This document shows, piece by piece, positions 1 to 5,109 of a stretch of 18,936 nucleotides of DNA. Position 1 is the stretch's first letter, and each line of letters starts with the position of its first letter. A model generated the notes under the pieces. The model did not search any database. It was not told the DNA's origin and was given only the letters and a program-made list of their open reading frames with translations. The translations under genes and the position numbers were made by a program. The DNA comes from DASQBT01 sp035635075 (GTDB taxonomy: Bacteria > Pseudomonadota > Gammaproteobacteria > Burkholderiales > Thiobacillaceae), in the NCBI GenBank assembly GCA_035635075.1, contig DASQBT010000179.1, positions 1 to 18,936 on the forward strand. Direction: 5' to 3'.

Positions 1-172
1 CTTCGCATCCAGAAGACGCGTTCGATCATCTTGCTGGCGTGGTCAAACTCGTCGATGAATTCCTCATATTCGTGCTTGCCCCGCGCAGCGAAGGTCCAGT
101 CATTGCACATGCGTGAAACTCGATAGTAAGCGCCTTGTTCAGAACCCGAAGAACCTCCCGGTCGTTTCTCAT
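1..172 (-). pseudogene. bfr: bacterioferritin-like N-terminal region, frameshifted, cut by window edge
   Basis: Bacterioferritin is a 24-subunit iron-storage cage that oxidises Fe(II) at a di-iron centre. An ATG at 172-170 preceded by GGAG (6-base spacing) opens a frame reading MRNDREVLRVLNKAL, a typical Bfr start. About 15 codons in, the Bfr-like reading jumps to another frame: YYRVSRMCNDW, then KHEYEEFIDEFDHASKMIER, running off the window edge. The family segment between these (ELTAINQ-like, carrying the first ferroxidase Glu) is missing. The original frame soon becomes unlike Bfr and stops. The ferroxidase Glu and His in the FIDEFDHAS block are present, but the heme-ligand Met of the usual EMKHAD motif is Phe. 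A local deletion is the simplest reading; a sequencing or assembly error is the alternative. Together with bfd and hemP it fits an iron-homeostasis neighbourhood. Confidence 0.65.
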
Positions 173-191
173 GAGATTCTCCAAAAATTCG

Positions 192-255
192 ACTTGGGTG
201 CATTGCCACCCCTTTTGCGGGTCTCCGTTGCGACCGCAAATTCATAAGCCCAAGT
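192..255. repeat. nested inverted repeat between PepSY gene and bfr-like gene
   Basis: Two perfect 7-base inverted repeats are nested: outer ACTTGGG (192-198) with CCCAAGT (249-255), and inner TTTGCGG (214-220) with CCGCAAA (234-240), around a 13-base loop. It lies just downstream of the PepSY gene and just upstream of the bfr-like gene, both on the minus strand. It could be a terminator-like or attenuating structure, a 5' leader hairpin of bfr, or an operator. No strong U-run follows, so a classic intrinsic terminator is not well supported. Confidence 0.45.
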
Positions 256-282
256 TGGGAAGATAAAACGGCGGGAGCGGGC

Positions 283-1053
283 CTAGTGTTGTTTGCTTCG
301 TAAGCGATGACGCAGATAGATCCAGAGGCCGCTCAAGGCGATCAACATGAATACGGCACCGACCGCATCGACCAGGAACGGGCCATAAGGTCCTATGATG
401 CGCCCACTGTGGGCATCCAGCAGAATACGCTCGAGCGGCAATTGCGGGCGTAAGTAGGGGGCGGCCCGTGCTCTGATGTCTGCAGGCAGGGGCTGGCTTG
501 TCGCCCAGCTTACCTTGTTGCCATACGGCGCCCAGTCCAGGCCATCGCGGCTGGCAAAGCGATGGTCTTGCGAATCGGCAATGACGACCACGCCATCACC
601 CTGGCCAATACGGTGGATGGTGGAAAGCGGCAGATCACTTGTTTGCAAAGTGTCCACCAGCCGTCCCTGCGCATCCAGCACAATGATTCGACTGGCATTG
701 GCCGCAAACAACAGGTCGTTGGCAACGGCTAGCCCGAGCGGCATAGGCAGTGCGGCAGAAAGCGGCCGTCCATCAATAACGGTTCGGGCATCGGTACCGA
801 TCATCCAATGGCTGGCTGCACGAAAGCCTGATTCCGGAATGACCGCGTGCAGCCCATACAATCGGATCAGCCAAGGCGCGCCGATTTCCTTGTGATCGAG
901 GCCCCAGTCCGTGCTGTGATTGAGCGCGATGCCGCTCGCCGCCAGCCACAGCACAAAAAGCCCGGCCACCGCGCCCATTCTTCGGTGCCAGCGATGCAGC
1001 AGCACGCCGATTATGCGGCGGCGATGCGAATGGTGATGAGTGCCGAGCGTCAC
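283..1053 (-). CDS. PepSY-type inner-membrane protein (two-helix, possible redox partner)
   Basis: A 256-residue protein with a His-rich N-terminus (HHHSHRRR). The first membrane helix (about 26-44) sits in a HRWHRRMGAVAGLFVLWL...SGIALNH context typical of PepSY-associated TM proteins. A periplasmic stretch of about 180 residues follows, then a second helix (about 226-247) after RILLDAHSGRIIGPYG, which resembles the PepSY 'lD..tG.i' segment. PepSY_TM relatives include inner-membrane reductases used in siderophore iron release, where His residues near the helices bind heme; His20, His23 and His46 are candidates here. The start is GTG at 1053-1051 and overlaps the TGA of the upstream FMN-binding gene (GTGA), so translational coupling is likely. 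It is the last gene of the redox cluster. The family assignment is good; the reductase role is inference from neighbours. Confidence 0.8.
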   Translation of the reverse strand: MTLGTHHHSHRRRIIGVLLHRWHRRMGAVAGLFVLWLAASGIALNHSTDWGLDHKEIGAPWLIRLYGLHAVIPESGFRAASHWMIGTDARTVIDGRPLSAALPMPLGLAVANDLLFAANASRIIVLDAQGRLVDTLQTSDLPLSTIHRIGQGDGVVVIADSQDHRFASRDGLDWAPYGNKVSWATSQPLPADIRARAAPYLRPQLPLERILLDAHSGRIIGPYGPFLVDAVGAVFMLIALSGLWIYLRHRLRSKQH

Positions 1054-1565
1054 GGCGTCAGCGAATCGAGCACGAGTGCCGCGCGAGCCATGCGTTCCAT
1101 TGAATGGACCGAAAGCGTCGCCCCGGAAATCCCGTCTATTGATCTGTTGAGTCTGTCATCCCGCAGGCTGGAACCGACGAACTGCTGCAGAAAGGATGGG
1201 TAGTGGATCTCCATGCCACGGGTTTCCCGATAGACGAGAACGCGGACCCGTTCGATTGCTGCATTCTTCACCACAAACGCGGCGGTGATCGGGTATTCCT
1301 TGCCAATCTCGTCCAGGATCCAGGCAGTCTTGCCATCGGCGCGCCAGTAGCGCAGCCGTGCTTGGCCATAGGGATGTCCAAGCACAGCCTTGAGTTTGTC
1401 CTGCGCGGCATTGTCAAGCCAGATCGCCCGAGCCGGCGGCGGCGTCCCGAATTCTTCGCGCAGGAAGTCCTCGCGAGTCTGATACACCGTATCGGCAAAC
1501 GAGCTGGCGCTGCATGCGGCAAAAAGCATCACGCAAGCCAGGCTAGAACGTAAGGCCCAGCCCAA
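1050..1565 (-). CDS. exported FMN-binding domain protein (ApbE-type flavinylation motif)
   Basis: A small exported flavoprotein of about 171 residues. Near the C-terminus, DGISGATLS (about residues 144-152) fits the Dxx[S/T]GAT motif whose threonine (about Thr150) is covalently linked to FMN by the flavin transferase ApbE in NqrC/RnfG-like domains. The start is uncertain. The TTG at 1565 gives a plausible 24-residue signal peptide ending SSFA before DTVYQ, but has no clear ribosome-binding site. The ATG at 1529 gives a signal too short to work well. With the TTG start the gene overlaps the 3' end of the porin gene by 23 bases. The LFAAC stretch also resembles a weak lipobox. No apbE gene is visible in this window. 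Its likely role is a periplasmic electron carrier between the PepSY membrane protein and other cluster members. Confidence 0.82.
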   Translation of the reverse strand: MGWALRSSLACVMLFAACSASSFADTVYQTREDFLREEFGTPPPARAIWLDNAAQDKLKAVLGHPYGQARLRYWRADGKTAWILDEIGKEYPITAAFVVKNAAIERVRVLVYRETRGMEIHYPSFLQQFVGSSLRDDRLNRSIDGISGATLSVHSMERMARAALVLDSLTP

Positions 1566-2835
1566 GATCGAAGCGATCGCGCGCGGAGTCAAGATGGAAG
1601 GTCTGGTAATCGGCTTTGAATACCACATTGGGGTTGAGCTGGTAATTGACGCCGGCGGTGGTGACCGCTTCGGTAGGCAGCGGATCGAGGGTAAGTCCGG
1701 CCGGCAAGGCCACATAGGCGCTCGCGGTATTATAGCGCTCATAGCGCACGAACGGAGTGAGCGCTTGATCTCCCTTCTCCCAGATGCGATACGCTGCCTG
1801 CCCATACCAGCCGTAGAATGCCTTGGGAATGGGTGTGGGCTGAAAAGCATTCACCAGATTGAAATCTTCCGTGTTGGAAATTGTGCCTTTGGCGTAAACG
1901 GCGGACAGATCCCAATGACCCGGGGCCCAGCGTGCATGGGCGTCCCACAGCATGACCCGCGAGTGCTCGACGAGAGAGCCGGGAGTGCCCTGCCCGCCCC
2001 TTCCGGTGAACAAGCTGGCCCCGACGACCAGACCGGGCGTTCCGCGCCAGTTGAGCGCGCCGTAGACTGCCAGGTCCTTGGCCTTGGCCAACTGCAACTC
2101 CTGATGGACGCTGCCAAGCGGAGAGTCGGTACCCTCGTTGGAGGTCGGATCCCATTTCGACAAGTCAAATCCCGTGGTCACGCCGGCGTCCCAGGCGAGC
2201 CCAAAGTCGGTTGAACCATAAACGCCCAGCCCCCCTTCGCGCCAGGTGCTCGGAATGATCGCCGTCTCGACAAAGTTCCGCTCCACCCCGTAATAGGAGG
2301 TAGGCTCGTGTGATTCATTGAGCAGGCCAAAGGGCATCAGGAAAAGGCCGGCCTTAAGATTCACGTTCTGTGCAAGACGATGATCGATATAGAACTGCTC
2401 GACCTCGGCCTCGCCCTGGTCACTGGACGAAGCGACCGCATGCTCGAATTCGAATTCGGAGGCGAACCGCGTCTTGTCATCGAAGCGATGACCGAAACCG
2501 AACACCGCTCGCCTCAAGTCTGCTTGGGTCTGGCTCGAATCACGCGGATGGTTGTAGTTGATTTCGCCGTAGCCGTAAATCGTCGTTGTGGCCAGTGCCG
2601 TACCGGGCGTTGCCGAATCGCTGGCAGGTGCAGACGTATTGGCGGTTTGGCTGATGGCCTCCTGTTGGCTGGCGATCGCTTCGGTTTTCGAGTTGACCTG
2701 GTTCAACTCGGACTTGAGCGCCTGGATTTCCGCTTCAAGCCGGTCGATGCGTGCGCGCAGGTCGGCGTCGTCCGCGTTTGAGTATGGCGATAACAAGATG
2801 GCCGCGAACAGGAATATAAATTTCGTTCGTTGCAT
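1543..2835 (-). CDS. outer-membrane porin-like beta-barrel with N-terminal coiled coil
   Basis: A 430-residue protein. The chosen start is the ATG at 2835, preceded by GGAG with 8-base spacing and giving a clean signal peptide (MQRTKFIFLFAAILL...NA). The frame is open further upstream, but that part lacks coding character. After the signal comes a heptad-like coiled coil (ADLRARIDRLEAEIQALKSE, about 24-60), a short Ser/Thr/Ala linker, then about 330 residues of alternating aromatic/polar strands ending LGLGLTF. A terminal Phe is the usual signal for outer-membrane barrel insertion. The architecture resembles phosphate-selective (O/P-type) or related trimeric porins with periplasmic coiled coils; the substrate cannot be told. 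A 134-base gap separates it from the peroxidase gene upstream, and no convincing promoter was seen there. Co-location suggests it passes metal ions or small electron carriers for the cluster. Confidence 0.82.
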   Translation of the reverse strand: MQRTKFIFLFAAILLSPYSNADDADLRARIDRLEAEIQALKSELNQVNSKTEAIASQQEAISQTANTSAPASDSATPGTALATTTIYGYGEINYNHPRDSSQTQADLRRAVFGFGHRFDDKTRFASEFEFEHAVASSSDQGEAEVEQFYIDHRLAQNVNLKAGLFLMPFGLLNESHEPTSYYGVERNFVETAIIPSTWREGGLGVYGSTDFGLAWDAGVTTGFDLSKWDPTSNEGTDSPLGSVHQELQLAKAKDLAVYGALNWRGTPGLVVGASLFTGRGGQGTPGSLVEHSRVMLWDAHARWAPGHWDLSAVYAKGTISNTEDFNLVNAFQPTPIPKAFYGWYGQAAYRIWEKGDQALTPFVRYERYNTASAYVALPAGLTLDPLPTEAVTTAGVNYQLNPNVVFKADYQTFHLDSARDRFDLGLGLTF

Positions 2836-2969
2836 GTATTGGGCTCCAAAGTTAGGGTGACAAAGAACGTTGCTCGGCTTTTCAAGTTCCACGAATAAAC
2901 GGGGTCGACGGTAGAAGGACTGTTGGCGGAAGTGAGCCGCACGCCTGTCCCGTATAAGGAGATACTTGG

Positions 2970-4193
2970 TCACTGTGGCGGCTGCCAACCGTCGGTCAAG
3001 GTCTGCAGGAAGGCGACGATATCGTCGACCTCCTTGTCGGCAAGCCCCAAATGGCCCAGTTCAGCGTGATTGACGGTCTCTTCCACCTCGGGTCCCGGCC
3101 AGCAATTCTGTCCCTGGGCATCGGCCGCCCGGGTCCAAACCGCGTCGGCGCATCTGGGGCGCAGGTCGCGGTCGTTGTAGAACTGCACCACCGAACGCAG
3201 GTCGGTGAAATAGCCGTTGTGCATGTAAGGCGCCGTTACGGCAATGTTGCGCAGGGTTGGCACCTTGAACTTGCCGTTTTGAGCGGCAATGCCTAGCGCG
3301 CCACCCAGTCCGAGATCGATGAAGTTCGTGCCATCCGGATTGAATCCAACTCCCTGTGCATAGAATGGGTTGTCCGGATTACGCGGCACGCCGAGATTAT
3401 CGTAGGTGAAATCGGTGAATAACGGCGGCGTTCCATCAGCCAGCGGTGTGATCGGATGACAGGCAGCACAATTGCCCTTGTTTGCGCCAGTAAAGAGGGC
3501 CATGCCGCGCATCTCTTGGGCCGTCAGCTGCGCCTGCCCTTTGAGGAAGTAGTCGAATTTGGAGCTGAAGGGCGCGAAGGTCTTGGTACGCTCGAATGCC
3601 GCGATGGCCTGGACAATTCGCTCGTAGGCCAGATCGGCGTCATCCAGAGATGTCAAGCCGAACACTTGCTTGAACAGCGGAGCATAGGACGCGTTGCGAA
3701 CCTTTTCCACCACAGACTGCTTACTGAGGTTCGCCATCTCCGCTGGATTCAGGAAAGGCTGCTTCGCCTGGTCTTCCAGCATGGAACTCCGTCCATCCAG
3801 AAATTGGCCGCCGACATAGGTACCGTCCTTCTCGTCAAAATGGAAGGGCGGTGAAAATTGTGCATAAGCGGCCGTTGGGCTGTTGCGCCTGCCAAACAAG
3901 CCCGGGTGTATCCCCTCCGAGGTGGGTTTTTCCTGGTCCGGATCGGTGAAGGCGTGAGTAGCGTCGTGGCAACTTGCGCAAGCCTGCCCAGCGGGTTCTG
4001 AGAGGGTGGTGTCCTCGAATAGTTTCTTGCCCAGAAGGACGAGGTTCGATTGGTTTGCGGTGGCAGACTCCGTGACATCGCTGCCCCCGCCGCCACAGCC
4101 CGATAGGATGAATGCCAGACCCAGGAATAGAACAAACAGTGAACGCGCTGGTCCACCGGAAATGGAACGCCGGCCGGGCGCGGTCGCGTTCAT
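2970..4193 (-). CDS. di-heme cytochrome c peroxidase / MauG-family lipoprotein
   Basis: A 407-residue c-type cytochrome. The N-terminus has a hydrophobic stretch ending LSGC (lipobox, Cys33) followed by a Gly/Ser linker, so it is probably a lipoprotein anchored in the envelope. Two heme-c motifs are present: CASCH (72-76) and CAACH (242-246). Other family blocks are GKKLFED, GRRNSPT (101-107), LEDQAKQPFLNPAEM (139-153), FTDFTYDNLGVP and VPTLRNIAVTAPYMHNG (311-327). Family members reduce hydrogen peroxide or, as in MauG, oxidise protein residues through high-valent heme. The distal heme ligand cannot be assigned by eye, so the choice between peroxidase and MauG-like chemistry is open. Two extra cysteines (348, 364) flank a short C-terminal insert and may form a disulfide. 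The ATG overlaps the TGA of the small Cys-rich gene (ATGA), with GGAGAGG about 10 bases upstream. Confidence 0.9.
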   Translation of the reverse strand: MNATAPGRRSISGGPARSLFVLFLGLAFILSGCGGGGSDVTESATANQSNLVLLGKKLFEDTTLSEPAGQACASCHDATHAFTDPDQEKPTSEGIHPGLFGRRNSPTAAYAQFSPPFHFDEKDGTYVGGQFLDGRSSMLEDQAKQPFLNPAEMANLSKQSVVEKVRNASYAPLFKQVFGLTSLDDADLAYERIVQAIAAFERTKTFAPFSSKFDYFLKGQAQLTAQEMRGMALFTGANKGNCAACHPITPLADGTPPLFTDFTYDNLGVPRNPDNPFYAQGVGFNPDGTNFIDLGLGGALGIAAQNGKFKVPTLRNIAVTAPYMHNGYFTDLRSVVQFYNDRDLRPRCADAVWTRAADAQGQNCWPGPEVEETVNHAELGHLGLADKEVDDIVAFLQTLTDGWQPPQ

Positions 4194-4438
4194 TCAGGGC
4201 TGACCTCTCCAGGCGAAGATTCTGTCAGTTCCTCCAGACATCCACTCAGGCCGTTGCACGCATCGCGCAGGCTATAACCCAATGCCTTGGCCTGTGCCAA
4301 GCAGGTAAGCAGCGTGCACGCGACCGCGCAGGAGCGCCGCGAGCCGGTGCCCATGGCATTGCGCAGGTGATGGGAGGCGCCTGCCATCAGTTCGGATTGA
4401 TCTTCGACACCCGTCGACACATGCGTTATTTGGTTCAT
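4190..4438 (-). CDS. small five-cysteine protein of unknown function
   Basis: An 82-residue protein starting MNQITHVSTG at the ATG at 4438. The frame is open upstream to 4585, but that part reads like non-coding sequence. It has no signal peptide or membrane helix. Cysteines at 37, 41, 46, 61 and 67 (CX3CX4CX14CX5C) lie in a predicted-helical core (SCAVACTLLTCLAQAKAL, then RDACNGLSGCLEEL), with adjacent His23-His24. The helical cysteine spacing recalls metal-binding four-helix Cys proteins, but no named family was recognised. Its TGA overlaps the ATG of the di-heme peroxidase gene (ATGA), so the two are probably co-translated. A cytoplasmic metal-handling, heme-related or regulatory role is possible; no function is claimed. 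Low-complexity coding remains a minor alternative. Confidence 0.6.
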   Translation of the reverse strand: MNQITHVSTGVEDQSELMAGASHHLRNAMGTGSRRSCAVACTLLTCLAQAKALGYSLRDACNGLSGCLEELTESSPGEVSPE

Positions 4439-4613
4439 GCCAGCCCCATACAAGTCAAAACAGAAATTTGCTGGCTTGCCCGCAACACCGGGCTGGCTGG
4501 CACTACGACTGCAGATAATCCTTAGTTGAACAGTAGCCTTGTGAGGCTGACTAGGTTGTGCCTGTCCTTTGCCGCATTTGAGCACCTGAGTTCATTGCGA
4601 ATGAAACAATTCC
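4439..4613 (-). other. intergenic leader of the redox cluster, with hairpin
   Basis: This is 175 bases between bfd and the small Cys-rich gene. It holds a 5-base-stem hairpin (GCCCG 4478-4482 with CGGGC 4489-4493). Close to the bfd stop there is an ATTGCGAATGAAAC stretch (about 4594-4607) that resembles half of a Fur site of the TGCGAATGATT type. No convincing -35/-10 pair was found. Whether the redox cluster is transcribed from hemP-bfd or from its own promoter here is open. Confidence 0.3.
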
Positions 4614-4811
4614 TCACGCCGGCTGTAGGCAGGATGCCTGTGCAAATGCCTTTCGTGGTTCCTGCAATACTTCCTTGGCGCACCCTGCGCACTTGCCACA
4701 CTGTGAACTCACACCCAGTTGCTCGCGCAAGTCACGCATGCGGCGCGCACCTTGAGCGACCGCCTGATGAATATCCCGGTCGGTCACCTGCTGACAAATA
4801 CACACATACAT
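4614..4811 (-). CDS. bfd: bacterioferritin-associated ferredoxin Bfd
   Basis: A 65-residue [2Fe-2S] protein that docks on bacterioferritin and passes electrons through its heme to release stored iron. It starts MYVCICQQVTDRDI and carries Cys4, Cys6, Cys38 and Cys41, the exact spacing of the known Bfd cluster ligands (CxC plus CxxC in SSQCGKCAGC). Cys44 and Cys61 are extra, and the tail after residue 50 is Ala-rich. The ATG lies 10 bases beyond the hemP stop, and a GAGG ribosome-binding site overlaps that stop codon, so hemP and bfd form one transcription and translation unit. Fur repression from the hemP promoter is likely. Its expected partner is bacterioferritin, of which the only local candidate, at the window start, appears frameshifted and lacks the usual heme Met. 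Confidence 0.93.
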   Translation of the reverse strand: MYVCICQQVTDRDIHQAVAQGARRMRDLREQLGVSSQCGKCAGCAKEVLQEPRKAFAQASCLQPA

Positions 4812-4821
4812 GGGAATCGCC

Positions 4822-5016
4822 TCACTTGGTCAGGATCAATTTACCGTTACGCGTCTGCCGCAAGCGGTACTCCTCGCCTCGATGCTCGATCACCACCTCG
4901 TTCCTGCCGAAACGAAAGAGGGACTCGCTGGAGATCTCGCGACCGTGGTTCGCCTTGAATTGATCAGGCCGTTCGTTGGCTTCGCCGGTGTCCGGATAGG
5001 CTGGGTAAGCTTGCAT
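4822..5016 (-). CDS. hemP: hemin uptake protein HemP family
   Basis: A 64-residue HemP/HmuP-family protein. The C-terminal half (ISSESLFRFGRNEVVIEHRG, then EEYRLRQTRNGKLILTK) matches the conserved family core. Members lie in heme and iron uptake loci; in some betaproteobacteria (HmuP) they act as regulators of heme-uptake genes. The ATG at 5016 is chosen over an in-frame TTG at 5034 because the TTG abuts the Fur-box-like sequence; the ribosome-binding site is weak (AGAAAG). The gene is the first of a hemP-bfd unit. No TonB receptor or heme transporter gene adjoins it here, which is unusual for hemP in heme-uptake operons but is seen when it pairs with bfd. Confidence 0.88.
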   Translation of the reverse strand: MQAYPAYPDTGEANERPDQFKANHGREISSESLFRFGRNEVVIEHRGEEYRLRQTRNGKLILTK

Positions 5017-5035
5017 GGCAGTGCTTTCTGGCAAC

Positions 5036-5054
5036 GATAATGATAACGATTCGT
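5036..5054 (-). promoter_or_regulatory. Fur-box-like operator for hemP-bfd
   Basis: The plus strand reads GATAATGATAACGATTCGT. It matches the 19-base Fur consensus at 14 positions, including the first 11 in a row. It lies immediately downstream of the hemP -10 element, over the expected transcription start, where Fur-Fe(II) would block RNA polymerase. Control of iron-starvation genes hemP and bfd by Fur is well established in proteobacteria; binding here is inferred. Confidence 0.8.
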
Positions 5055-5082
5055 ATTATACATACACTTTTTGACTGTGCAA
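5055..5082 (-). promoter_or_regulatory. sigma-70 promoter of hemP-bfd
   Basis: On the minus strand, TTGCAC (5082-5077) is followed after 16 bases by a perfect TATAAT (5060-5055). The predicted start near 5048 leaves a short leader before the hemP ATG at 5016. It overlaps the region upstream of the divergent glycerate kinase gene. Confidence 0.7.
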
Positions 5083-5096
5083 CAGAAAGAATGATC

Positions 5097-5102
5097 TATA
5101 GT
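5097..5102 (+). promoter_or_regulatory. possible -10 element of glycerate kinase gene
   Basis: TATAGT ends 7 bases before the glycerate kinase ATG at 5110, so transcription could begin at or very near the start codon. No ribosome-binding site is visible before that ATG, which would fit a leaderless message. The -35 is poor: TTGACT at 5071 is 20 bases away. Confidence 0.3.
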
Positions 5103-5109
5103 CGGCGAC

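Noticed and set aside
2446..2460. GAATTCGAATTC direct repeat.
   Set aside because: It encodes an EFEFE stretch in a porin strand, so it is explained by coding.
2836..2988. Extension of the porin upstream to 2988.
   Set aside because: It would bury the signal peptide and overlap the peroxidase gene. The ATG at 2835 has a good ribosome-binding site and signal sequence.
4439..4585. Extension of the small Cys-rich protein to an upstream ATG at 4585.
   Set aside because: The extra 49 residues look non-coding, and the ATG at 4438 begins where the protein-like composition starts. The true start still needs proof.
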